From: Azadirachta indica
Lineage: Eukaryota > Streptophyta > Magnoliopsida > Sapindales > Meliaceae
Direction of reading: 5' to 3'
DNA: 64,000 nt
Assembly: GCA_022749755.1 (NCBI GenBank)
Contig: CM040441.1
Location: 6,246,890-6,310,889, forward strand
The translations under genes and the position numbers were made by a program. The notes below the pieces were generated by a model. It did not search any database. It was not told the DNA's origin and saw only the letters and a list, made by a program, of their open reading frames with translations. Of this stretch, positions 11,561 through 24,002 are shown piece by piece; positions within the stretch are counted from its first letter, which is position 1; each line of letters begins with the position of its first letter.

Positions 11561-13187
11561 CTAAAATGTTAAATTTAAAAAAGTTTATTTGTTTTATTAT
11601 TTTAAAAAAAATTAGAAATAAAAATTTAATTTATTTAATTTAAAATTCTAACAATAAATTAGGAAAAAACTTATAAGCCAAAATGCTCATAACCTTTTTT
11701 TTTTTTAATTTCTTGGTGTTCTTTAGTATATAATGATTATAAGAACTTTTAAAGAAAATATGTAGAATATTTTATTTTCTATACATTTAAAAATGTATAT
11801 TATTTTCATTGACACGACATCAAGTGTAATTAACATATTATAATTTATTATTCTCATTTTGTATCAAAAATAATGTTTTAAATTTACTCCAACTTATTAT
11901 TAGCATTTTAATTTAGATAAGAGATATTCCTATAAACCTTCTGAATTTCTAAAAATTGTAATCCTTTATCCAAATTAAATTATTAAAATAAGTTAGAAAA
12001 AATCAAAATAATTATTTTGCAAGAAAAATAAGGTTAGGAGCATTTACAAAATATTAAAAAAAAAATAAAAATTTTAAATAAGACAAAATAATAAATTATA
12101 ATATGCAAATTAAATTTAGTGTTGTATCAATAAAATATATAATTAGATAGAATATATAATTAGATGTATTTTTATATTGTCATTTAATAGTTTAATTTTA
12201 TTTTGATTATAAAATTAAAAGAAAATTTTTGTTATCTTTATTTATAATAAATATACTATGCATTTATATTTTTTTTTATTTATATTAATTATGTGCTCGA
12301 TAATTTTCAAGCAAAAGCAATGAAAATAATGTAATTTTTGAAAATATATATTAAATAAAATATTATCTATGTTTTATCTAAAACCTTTTATGATCATTAT
12401 ATACTAAATTATTACCAATAAAGTAAAAAAGAAAAAAGAGAGAGAGAGAGTTTGGAGCATTTTAGCATCTAAGTTTGTCCAAATATATATTAATAACATT
12501 CTAATTTAAATAAATTGCATTTTTATTTCTAAATTTTTTAAAATAATAAAAAAGACTATTCTAAGTTTAATATTTTAGTTTGTAATATGTTATAAACAAT
12601 AGAAACTAAATTATGAATTATAAAACAATTATATTTTATTTTATTATTTAAGTTAAGCTCAGGTACTAGAATGGAAATATCCTAACAAGTCAAACTAACA
12701 AAAGTTAACTCTGCGTGTATTTTCCTAATTTCTCATAATCCAAGGGTGTCTAGCACAACCTAAACACTTAAGGGATATTCTATGTTTCCACAAAAATTAG
12801 GGGATATTTACTAAGTCATTTGTAGACAAAATAGTTTTGGGTATCTTGCTTTCAAATTTTAAACTCTTTAATTTTATTTTCTTTAATGTAAAAGAGAAAT
12901 ATATGCACCCATGTATTTATAACTGCCTTTCTCTGTCGTGCTATTTTTACATTATTGACTTAGACTTCCACCTAAGGGATATTGTACTATATCCACTATC
13001 TTTTGGAGAAACATCAAATACCACCCCTGAGTTTCTATGGCATATTCGATACTTCTTAACTTGATTTCTGTAAGTTTAACCTATTAAAATATTATCATTT
13101 TAATTTCTAAATTTAAGTTAAATAATAAAATAAGATGTAGATTTTTCGTAATTAATAATTTAGTCCTGAATATTTCCAAATATTAGG
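11561..13187. repeat. long array unit A (L+S)
   Basis: L runs 11561 to about 12655, beginning CTAAAATGTTAAATTT. S runs about 12656-13187 and ends in an imperfect palindrome where TTTAGTCC pairs with GGGGCTAAA. A 75-codon frame at 12837-13064 falls in S and is not conserved between units. A short GA tract occurs near 12438. Confidence 0.85.
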
Positions 13188-13189
13188 GG

Positions 13190-14783
13190 CTAAAATATTA
13201 AACATCAGTTTATTTTATTTTATTATTTTAAAAAATTTAGAAATAAAAAGATAATTTATTTAAATTAAAATTCTAATAACAGCTTTGGACAAACTTACAT
13301 GATATAATGCTCAAAACTTTCTTTCTTTTTTTCTTTTAATTTCTTGCTATTATTTAGTATGTAATGATTATATGAATTTTTAAAGAAAATTTGTACAATA
13401 TTTTATTTAAAATGTATAGTTTAAAATTATATTATTTTCACAAATGAAACTATAAATTTAATTCAAATATTATAATTTATTATTATCATTTTATATCACA
13501 AAAAAATTTTTAAATTTGCATTAACTTATTGTTAGCATTTTGAGTTAGGTAAGAGACATTCCTATGCATCCTCTGAATTGTGGGAAAATAGTAGATCCTT
13601 TATCCAAATTAAAATATTAATAATAAGTTAGAAAAAATGTAAATAATTATTTTGCTAGAAAAAATAGGTTGGGAGCATTTACAAATTATTAAAAAGAAAA
13701 AAATTTAAATGAACAAAAGTAATAAATTATAATATGTAAATTAAATTTACTGTTTTGTCAATAGAATAGATAATTAGATGTACTTATATGCTGTTATTTA
13801 ATGTTTAATTTTGTTTTCATTAAAAAATAAAAAGTGAATTTTTCTTATCTTTATTTATAATAAATTTAATGTGTATTCATATTTTCTTTTAATCATATTA
13901 ATTAAGTGCCCGATAATTTTTTAAGAAAATGCAATGAACATAATGTAATTTTAAATATATATATTAAATAAAATATTATACATGTCCAATTTAAAACTTT
14001 TTATGATTATTACATACTAAATTATTACCAATAAGGCCAAAAAAAAAGGATTGGGTGCATTTTAGCATAAAATTTTGTCCAAATTTATATTATAGCATTT
14101 TAATTTAAATAAATTATATTTTAATTTCTTAATTTTTAAAATAATAAAATAAATAGAGTTTTTTATGTTTAACATTATTAATCACTAATATGTTATAAAT
14201 AACAAGAACTAAATTGTTAATTATAAAATAATTATATCCTATTTTATTATTTAACTTAAATATAGGGATTAAAATAAAAATACCCTAATAAGTTAAACTC
14301 ATAGACGTTAACTCCGGTGGTTTCTTCCTATTTTTTCCAAACCGAGAGGTATCTAATACACCCAAAACAACTAGACCATCATTTGTTATTTTCACAAAAG
14401 TTACAGGGTATTTTCTGACTCAATTTTGGACCATATGGGTGTGGGTATATTACTCTCAAATTTTCCATTCTTTTTTTCATTTTCTTTCGTGTGAAGAAGA
14501 AATTAAAAGACTCATGTATTTATAGCAGACTTTCTCTATTGTGTTACTTTTATATTATTGACTCAACTTTGACCCATCGGATATTGTAATATATTCTCTA
14601 ACTTTTTGATGAACAACAAATATCCCTGGGACTTTTAGGGTATGTTAGATATTTACTTAACTTTAACTTCCATGAATTGACCAATTAGAATATTCTTAGT
14701 CTGTAAATTTATGTTAAATAATGATGTAAGATATAAGTTTTTCGTACTTAATAATTTAGTCCCCATTATTTTTAACATATTAG
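13190..14783. repeat. long array unit B (L+S)
   Basis: Same order of landmarks as unit A, 1,596 bp from the L start to the next L start. S begins near 14255 (GGGATTAAAATAAAAATACCC-like start) and ends CATATTAGGG at the junction with unit C. No MITE sequence is present at the A/B or B/C junction, so these represent the pre-insertion form. Confidence 0.85.
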
Positions 14784-14785
14784 GG

Positions 14786-16303
14786 CTTAAAAAAATTATT
14801 TTTTGTTGTTTTAACAAATTTTAGGCACAAAAATTAAATTTATTTAAATTAAAATTCTAGCAATAAATTTAGACAAACTTATATGCTAAAATGCTCATAA
14901 CCTTCACACACACACACACACACATAGATATATATATATATATATATATATAAGAATGTTTATTATTTTTAGTTGGCACAATAGTAAATGTATTAACATA
15001 TTATAATTTATTATCCTTGTTTTGTCTCACAAAATATTTTTTTGGCTTTGCTCCAACTTATTATTAGGATTTTAATTTAGGTAAGGGATATTCCTATACT
15101 CCCTTTGACTTTTGAAAAAATAATAGTCCCTCTATTCCAATTAAAATGTACATAAGTGGATCAAAAAAATCTTAATAACTAGCTAATGAAAAAAAAATTA
15201 GTTAGAAGCATTTATAAAATATTAGAAAGAAAAATAAAAATTTTAAATAAAATAAAAATAACAAATGATAATACGTAAATTAAAATTAGTATTCAATCAA
15301 TAGAATAGATAATTAGATGTACATTATATTCTTATTTTAATTAAATTTTGATTAAAAAATTTAGAAGGGAATATTGATTATCTTTATTTACAATAAATAT
15401 AATTTGTACTTATATTTTCTTTTATTTATATGAATTATCTGCTCAATAATTTTTTTAACAAAATATAATGAAAACAATGTAATTTTTAAATATATACTAA
15501 ATAAAACATTATACATGTATTATCTATATTTCTTTTTATGTTCATCACATACTAAATTATTACTAGCAAAGTAAAAGAGAAAATTAAAAAAAGAGGATCA
15601 AGAGCATTTCAACAGAAAAGTTTGTCCAAATTTATATTGTTAACATTTTGATTTAAATAAATTATATTTATATGTTGAAAATTTTTAAAAATAATAGAAT
15701 AAAATAGACTTTTTTAAATTTAATATTTTAGTCACTAACAATATGTTGTACATGATGGGAATTAAATTTTTAATTGAAAAACAATTTATTTTATTTCGTT
15801 TTTCAACTAATTATAAGGACTAAAATGATAATATTTTTAATAGGTTGAAAATTAATTTGGGATATCTTCTTATTTTTTCAAAACTTAAAGACGTGTTTGT
15901 TATTTCTCAAAAAGCAAGAGTGTATTTTCTAAGTCATTTCTGGACCACATGGTTTGGTCATCGACTGTAAAATTATTTATTCTTTGTTTTCATTTTCTTT
16001 CGTGTAAAAACGAAATATATGGACCTATGTATTTATAGATGTCTTTCTCTGTCGTGTTACTTTGACATTATTGATTGAAACTTCCACATAAGAGATTTTG
16101 TTATATATTGCCCAATTTTTGGAGAAACAACAAATAAAACGCCCAATTTTTAGTGCTTGTTACATACTCTCTTGAACTTAACTTTCGTCAGCTTGACCTA
16201 TTAAGATATTCTCATATTAATCTTAAAATGTAAATTAAATATTAAAATAAAATATAAGTTTTTCAAAATTCGTATTTAGTCCTTATTATTTCCAACATAT
16301 TAG
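14786..16303. repeat. long array unit C (L+S), last before the short units
   Basis: L begins at 14786 and contains a (CA)n(TA)n microsatellite at 14905-14952 that is absent from the other L modules. S starts near 15808 and ends with CATATTAG at about 16298-16305, after which the first h segment (AAGGGATGGCAAT) follows. This is the transition from long to short units. Confidence 0.85.
14905..14952. repeat. microsatellite (CA)n then (TA)n
   Basis: Uninterrupted CA dinucleotides run into TAGA and then TA dinucleotides inside the L module of unit C. Confidence 0.95.
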
Positions 16304-19300
16304 AAGGGATGGCAATAGGTCAAGGACTTCAATCTTGGCTATGTCCCATTAAGCATAAGGACTAAAATGAAAATATTCTAATAGGTTGAGAGTTAAGTTC
16401 AAGGATATCTTCTTATTTTTCTCAAAGCTATAAGGTATGTTTATTGTTCCCTCAATAGCAAAAAGGTATTTTCCAAGTCATTTATGGACCACATAGATAG
16501 AGCATCAACTATCAAATTTTTCGATGTCTGTTTTTCATTTTGTTTCGTGTAAAAAAGAAACATATGGACCTATGTACTTATCGCTGTCTTTTTTTGTAGT
16601 GTTATTTTCACCATATTGATTGAAATTTCCACCAAGCAAATTTTGTAATGTATCCCCTCATTTTAGGAGAAATGACAAATAACAAGATGGGTTTTCAGTG
16701 TTTGTTACATATTCACCTTGACTTAACTTTCGTCAGTTTGACTTGTTAAGATAGTTCAAGTTAATTCCTAAAAGTAAGTTCAACAATAAAATAAGATATA
16801 AGTTTTTCAAAATTAATAATTTAGCCCTTATTATTTCCAAAATAATGTAGGCATGGCGCTAGGTTAGGAACTTTAATCCCCGGCCCTATCCTATTAAGCA
16901 TAAGGATTAAAATGAGAATATTCTAATAGGTTGAAAGTTAAGTTCAGAGGCATTTTGCTATTTTCTTGAAACTCGAAGACGATTTCGTTGTTTGCGTAAA
17001 AGTTAGAGGGTATTTTCTAAGTCATTTGTAGACCATGGATTGGGCATCGACTATTAAATTTTTCATTCTTTGTTATTCATTTTCTTTATGTAAAAAGGAA
17101 ATATATGGACCTATGTATTTATAGTTGTCTTTCTCTATCGTGTTATTTTCTTAATATTGATTGAAACTTCCACCTAAGGGATTTTGTAATATATCTCTTA
17201 GTTTTTGGAGAAACAACAAATAACACTCTTGGTTTTTATTGTTTGTTACGTATTCCCTCTAACTTAACTTTCATCAGTTAGAGTCATTAAGATATTCTCA
17301 TATTAATCCCTAAATGTAAGTTAAATAATGAAATATGATATAAGTTTTCAAAATTAATAATTTAGTTCTTATTATTTCTGGCATATTAGTAGGGATGGCA
17401 ATAGGTCAGGTATTTCAATCCTCGGCCCTATCCATTAAGCACAAGGACTAAAATGAGAATATTCTAATAGGTTGAAAGTGATGTTTGGGGGTATCTTCTA
17501 TTTGCTCAAAACATTAAGGCATGCTTGTTGTTTCCCTAAAACCTAGAGGGTATTTTCTAAGTCATTTGTGAACCACATAGATTAGGCATCGACTATCAAA
17601 TTTTCCGTTCTTTGTTTTTCATTTTCTTTTGTGTAAGAAAGAAATATATGGACTTTTGTTTTTATAGCTGCCTTTCTCTATCGTATTATTTTCACATTAT
17701 TGATTGAGATATTTTTACCTAAGAGATTTTGTAATATAACCATTAGTTTTTCAAAAAATAACAAATAACACTTCAGGTTTTTAGTGTTTGCTGCATATTC
17801 CCCTAGGATTAACTTTGATCAATTTGACTTGTTAAGATACACTCATGTCAAACCTTAAATGTAAGTTAAATAACAAAATATAAGTTTTCCAAATTAATAA
17901 TTTAGTCCTAATTGTTTTCGGCATATTAATAGGGATGGCAACGGGTCAGTAACTTCAATCCCTGGCTCTGTTGCACTAAGTATAAGCACTAAAATGAGAA
18001 TATTCTAATAGGTTAAAAGTTAAGTTCCAGGCGGTATCCCCTAGTTTTTGGAGAAACAGCGAATAACATTCTTGGTTTTTAGTGTTTGTTACATATTCCA
18101 CTGGCCTTAAATTTCATCAATTTACTTGCTAAGATATTATCGTATTAATCCTTAAATGTAAGTTAAATAATAAGGTATAATGTAAGTTTTCAATATTAAA
18201 AATTTAGTCATTATTTTGGCATATTAATAGGGATGGCAATGGGTCAGGGATTTCAATCCCTATCCTTATCTCATTAAACACAAGGACTAAGATAAGAATA
18301 ATTCTAATAGGTTGAAAGTTAAGTTCTAGGGTGTCTTCTATTTTCTCAAAACACTAAGGCATGCTTGTTGTTTCCCTAAAAGCTAGAGGGTATTTTCTAA
18401 GTTATTCGTGGACCATATGGATTGGGCATCGTCTATCAAATTTTCCATTCTTTGCTTTTCATTTTCTTTCATGCAAGAAAGAAATATATAGATCTCTCTG
18501 TTCATAGCTACCTTTCTCTATCACATTATTTTCACATTATTGAAAGTTAAGTTCTATGGTATCCTCTAGTTCTTAGAGAAATAACAAATAACATTTGGGT
18601 TTTTTAATGTTTGTTACATATTCCTCTAGACTTAACTTTCATCAGTTTGACTTGTTAAAATATGTTTAAGTTAATCCCTAAATGTAAGTTAAATAATAAA
18701 ATACGATATAAGTTTTTCAAAATTAATAATTTAGCCCTCAATATTTTCAACATGTAACAGGGATGGCAATAGGTTAAGAACTTTAATCCCTGGCCCTGTC
18801 CCATTAAGCAGAAGGACTAAAATGAGAATATTTTAATAAGTCGAAAGTTAAGTTCGAAAATATCTTTCTATTTTTTCGAAACTCTCACATATGCTTGTTG
18901 TTTCCCTAAAAGCTAAAGGCTATTTCCTATATCATTTGAGGACCACATGGATTGGGCATCGATTGTCAAATTTTTCATTCATTATTTTTCATATTCTTTC
19001 ATATAAGAAAGACATATAATGGACCTATGTATTTATACTTGTCTTTCTCTATTTATTTTCACAATAATTATGAAAACTTCCTCCTAAGAGATGTTGTAAT
19101 GTATCCCCTAGTTTTTGGAGAAACGAAAAATAACATTCCGGGTTTTATAGTGTTTGTTACATATTCACTTGGACTTAACTTTCATCAATTTCACTTGGTA
19201 AGATATTTTGAAGTTAATCCATAAATGTAAGTTAAATAATAAAACAAGATATAAGTTTTTCAAAATTAATAATTTAGCCCTCATTATTTCCAACATATAG

Positions 19301-22300
19301 TTGGGATGGCAATGGGCCAGAAACTTCAATCCTGGGCCCTATCCCATTAAATAGAAGGACTAAAATGACAATATTCTAATAGATTAAAAGTTAAGTTTAG
19401 GGATGTCTTCTTATTTTCTCGAAACTCTTAAGCATGCCTGTTGCTTCCTGAAAAGCTAAAGAGTATTTTCTATGTCATTTGTGTACCACATGGACTAGGC
19501 ATCGACTGTCAAATTTTCCAGTCTTTGTTTTTCATTTCTTTTGTGTAAAAAAGAAATATATAGACCTATGCATTTATACCTACCTTTCTTTGTCTCGTTA
19601 TTTTCACAATAGTGATGGAAACTTCCACCTAAGAGATTATGTAATGTATCCCTAGTTTTTGGAGTAACAAAAAATAACATTTTGGGTTTTTAGTGTTTGT
19701 TACATATTCCCTTGGACTTAACCTTTGCTAGTTTTACTTATTAAGATATGCTCATATTAATTCCTAAATGTAAGTTAAATAATAAAATATGATATAAGTT
19801 TTCAAAATTAATAATTTGGCCCTCATTATTTTCGGCATATTAATAGGGATGACAATGGGTTAGGAATTTCAATCCCCAACCCTATCCTATTAAGTACAAA
19901 GACTAAAATAAGAATATTTTAATAGATTTAAAGTTAAATTCAAGGGTATCTTTCTATTTTCTTGAAACACTAAGGTGTGCTTGTTGTTTTTACAAAAGCA
20001 AAAGGATATTTTTTAAGTCATTTATGGACCACATGCAAGGGTAGGCAGAAAAATTGGACTCAAACAGACTGGACTGGTACTAAACCAAAATTGACGGGTT
20101 CAGTTTGGTATTTTATATAATTTGGTCCAGTTTTGTTTCTTAAAATAAAAACATTAAATTTTCTGTTCGTTTAGTGCAAAAAAATCGCATCGAACCGAAT
20201 TTATTATTTTTTAATATTTTTGCATGCAAACAACGTCGTTTGATACACCGAAATTTTTTTTAAAAAATAATAAATTTATCTAAAAATCGAACCTAATCAA
20301 AAATCGAACCAATCGGTTCAATTTTAATCCGGTTCTAAAATGTAATTGGTCCGATATGATCCGATTTTTTCTTTCTATTTAGTCTAGTTCAGTTTCAAAA
20401 TTTTGAGATATAAAATTTTTTATTCCGATAAGATTTTTTAGAAATCCAGACTGAGTCTGACCGTGTCTACTCCTAACCACATGGATTGGGCATCAAATTT
20501 TAAATTTTTTGGTCTTTGTTTTTCAATTTCTTTAGTGTAAGAAAAAATATATATATATGGACATATGTATTTATAGTTGTCTTTCTCTATCGTGTTATTT
20601 TCACTGATTGAAATTTTTACCGAGAAAATTTTGTAATGTATCCCCTTGTTTTTGGAGAAATGAGAAAAAACAAAATGGGTTTTTCGTGTTTGTTGCATAT
20701 TCGTCTTGATTTAACTTTCATCAGTTTGACTTGTTAAGATATTTTCAAGTTAACCCCTCAATATAAGTTAAATAATATAATAAGATATAGGCTTTTCAAA
20801 ATTAATAATTTAGCCCTCATTATTTCCAAAATATTGTAGGCATGGCACTAGGTCAGGAACCTCAATACTTGGCCCTATCCTGTTAAGCATAAGGATTAAA
20901 ACGAGAATATCCTAATAGGTTGAAAGTTAAGTTTGGAGGTATTTTTCTATTTTCTCAAAACTCGAGAATGTGTTTGTGATTTTCGCGAAAGCTAGACGAT
21001 ATTTTCTAAGTCATTTGTGGACCACATGGATTGGGCGTCAACTATCAAATATTTAGTTTTTGTTATTCATTTTCTTTCGTGTAAAAGAGAAATATATGGA
21101 CTGTAGTTATCGCTATTTTTCTCTGTCATGTTATTTTCGCAATATTGATTGAAACTTCCTACTAAGAGATTTTGTAATGTATCCGGTAGTTTTTAGAGAA
21201 ATGACAAATAACATTATAGGATTTTAGTGTTTGTTACATATTTGCCTTGACATAACTTTTGTCAATTTAAATTGTTAAGATATTGTCAAGTTAAACCCTA
21301 AATGTAAGTTAAACAATAAAATAAGATATAGGTTTTCAAAATTAATAATTTAGCCATCATTATTTCCAACGTATTATAAGGATGGCACTAGGTCAGGAAC
21401 TTCAATCGCTGAACCCATCCCATTAAGCATAAGGACTAAAATGCAAATATTCTAATTGGTTGAAAGTTATGTTCAGAGCTATATTACTGTTTTCTCAAAA
21501 CTCTAAGGCTTGTTTGTTGTTTCCCCAAAATTAGAGGGTATTTTCTAAATCATTTGGGACCACATGGATTGGCATTGGCTGTCAAAATTTTCATTCTTTG
21601 TTATTCATTTTCTTTTGTGTAGAAAAAAGAAATATATAGACTTATGTATTTATAGCTATCTTTTTGTGTCATGATATTTTTACGATATATATTGAAATTT
21701 CAACCTAAGAGGTTTTGTAATATAACCTCTAGTTTTTGGAGAAACAACAAATCTCGGTTATTAGTGTTAGTTACATACTTCTTTGGACTTAACTTTGTTA
21801 ATTTAACTTGTTAAGATATTATCATATTAACCGTTAAATATAAGTTAAATATTAAAATAAGATATATGTTTGTCAAAATTAATAATTTAGTTTGTATTGT
21901 TTTCGACATATTAGTAGAGATGGCAATGGGTCAGGGATTTTAATCTTTAGCCCTATCCCATTAAGCACAAGGATTAAAATAAGAATATTTTAATAGGATG
22001 AAAGTTAAGTTCTGGGGTATCTTTCTATTTTCTTGAAACTTTAAGGCGTACTTGTTATTTCCCTAAAAGTTATAAGGTGTTTTCTAAGTCATTTGTAGAC
22101 CACGTGGATTAGGCTTCGACTTTCAAATTTTCCATCCTTTGTTTTTCATTTTCTTTTATGTTAAAAAGAAATATATGACCTATGCATTTGTAGCTGCCTT
22201 TCTTGGTCATATTATTTTCACGTTATTGATTGAGACTTTTACCTAAGCAATTTTGTAATATATCCTTAGTTTTTAGAGAAATAACAAATAACACCTTGAG

Positions 22301-22945
22301 TCTTTAGTGTTTGTTTTATGTTCCCCTGGACTTAACTTTTATCAATTTGACTTGTTAGGATACTCTCATATTAGTCTCTAAATGTACATTAGATAACAAA
22401 ATAAGATATAAGTTTTCAAAATTAATAATTTAGTACTCATTATTTCTGACATATAAGGTATGGCAATGTGTCAGGGACTTCAATTCCCAGCACTGTCCTA
22501 TTAAGCATAAGGACTAAAATGAGAATAGTCTAATAGGTTAAAAGTTAATTTTAGGGATATCTTTCTATTTCCTAAAAACTCTAAGGCGTGTTTGTTGTTT
22601 TCCCGAAAGTTAGAGGGTATTTTCCAAGTCAATTATGGACCACATGGAGTGCGTATCGACTGTCAAATTTTCTATTCTTTGTTTGTCATTTTCTTTCCTG
22701 TAAAAAGAAATATATGGACTTATGCATCTATAGCTACTTGTTTTTGTCATATTATTTTCACATTATTGACCAAGACTTCTACCTAAGAGATTTTGTAATA
22801 TATCCCTTAGTTTTTGGGAAACAAGAAATAACATCTCTGGTTTTTAATGTTTGTTACATATTCCATGGTCTTAACTTTTATCGATTTGACTTGTTAGGAT
22901 ACTCTCGTATTAGTCCCTCAACGTAAGTTAAATAGCAAAATAAGA
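16304..22945. repeat. twelve short tandem units (h+S), period 540-545 bp
   Basis: Using the GATGGCAAT motif of h as anchor, starts fall at 16310, 16852, 17394, 17934, 18232, 18762, 19305, 19848, 20841, 21381, 21919 and 22459. Spacing is 538-545 bp except for three cases. The unit at 17934 is 298 bp, deleted between two GTATC sequences. The unit at 18232 is 530 bp with a rearranged middle. The unit at 19848 is 993 bp because it holds a 440-bp MITE plus its 8-bp duplication. The array breaks off at 22945 inside the twelfth S. Copies differ by substitutions and small indels, so this is not a recent burst. Confidence 0.9.
20036..20475. mobile_element. 440-bp hAT-type MITE with 8-bp target-site duplication
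   Basis: The octamer ACCACATG occurs at 20028-20035 and again at 20476-20483, while neighbouring array units have it once at this position. The insert begins CAAGGGTAGGCA and ends TGTCTACTCCTA; the ends are inverted relatives (8 of 12 positions pair). The interior has alternating GGTTCAGTTTGG and AATCGGTTCAATT-type sequence typical of plant hAT MITEs. It carries no gene. It inserted after the array unit existed. Confidence 0.85.
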
Positions 22946-23290
22946 TTATTCATAAATCATATAATATATAGCATGATTTGTTCATTAATTTATGAATAAT
23001 TAGTCGAATAAATTGTGACCTCTAATCTAATGGCTTTTCAAGTCCAAAATGTTTATATTTTTTTGGAGAAAAATGATGAGTGCATTAAAACAGAACAAAA
23101 CAGTAATAAAACTCTTAGAAAATTAATTAAATAGCCAAAAAGTGTTCAAGTTGATTCTAGCTAGCAGAAAAATTAGGTGCAATACTAACTGATTATCGAG
23201 CAATGAGCAAGCAAATTTTACAAACATCAAGACTACTTTTCAAGCTCGATCTAATTAAGTAATAGTATTGCAAGATCAAGACTACTGCAT

Positions 23291-23333
<43 letters not shown>

Positions 23334-23829
23334 ATGCAATCAGACATAAAAAAGAAAAGTGTAATAAACATATTTAAATAAAATGCTATAAAGTCAACAT
23401 TGCAAGTTTTAAACATTTAATTCAGTTGTGATAAAGTTTGAGTTGTTGTTTATTAAAGTCTATATAATTGAAAACATAGTGCATCCTCTTATCTATATAA
23501 TTGAAAACATAGTGCATCCTCTTATTAATTAACTTAGAACTTCAAATCTCTCAAACAAGCATGCAGCTTCAGTACTTTAATTTGATAAAACAAAAATTAT
23601 ATATATTATCGAGCCAGCGGCTGCGAGAAGCAGCGGAAGAAGAGCTAGATGGTTGGTGTCGCGGCGTGGAGCACATGATTGTTAGTGGCTGTGCCAAGTT
23701 CACTTAGTTCAATTTCTCTTTTTTCTTTTAGTTTAAATCAAAATTATGTTTGTTTAACTTTGTTGTATTTAAAAATTTAGTTATAACTTAAAAACATAAA
23801 AAAATTAAGAAACTTTAACAGAGAAGCGG
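22945..23829. other. non-array insert splitting the array
   Basis: Array homology stops at 22945 and resumes at the MITE end near 23830. The insert opens with a perfect 13-bp inverted repeat (ATTATTCATAAAT at 22945-22957, its complement at 22988-23000). It contains a pure (AT)n tract at 23294-23331, a perfect 33-bp tandem duplication at 23459-23524 and a G+C-rich patch at 23612-23660. I see no gene and cannot classify it. Confidence 0.6.
23459..23524. repeat. perfect 33-bp tandem duplication
   Basis: TCTATATAATTGAAAACATA and the next 13 bases occur twice back to back (23459-23491 and 23492-23524) without a mismatch, so the duplication is young compared with the array around it. Confidence 0.9.
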
Positions 23830-23988
23830 GTCAACCGGGGGATAACTTACAATCCCTATCCTGGATCTGCCTTCAAAGCGGGAAAGGTCTTTCATCCCCA
23901 TCCCTGGCCTAACGCTTCGATTTTATTAAATATTCTCTTGATTCCAAACCTAAACAGATTGGACCCTTGCAGAGAAAATTGTCATCCC
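23830..23988. mobile_element. 3' part of the hAT-like MITE found in h segments
   Basis: The block has GCGGGTCAACCGGGGG near its start and ends TTGTCATCCCTA, the complement of the TAGGGATGGCAA start of the h segments. It is directly followed by CATATTAG and then GGACTAAAA, the start of long unit D. CATATTAG also precedes the first h segment, which fits an 8-bp hAT target-site duplication. Confidence 0.65.
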
Positions 23989-24002
23989 TACATATTAGGG
24001 AC

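Noticed and set aside
18952..19224. 90-codon open frame in the array, with similar frames at 12837 and 22588
   Set aside because: They lie in the same S module and look alike because the DNA is repeated, but start, stop and frame differ between copies and the peptides are low-complexity (F/Y/I-rich).
20438..20698. 86-codon minus-strand frame
   Set aside because: It spans the MITE/array junction, so it is a chance frame created by the insertion.
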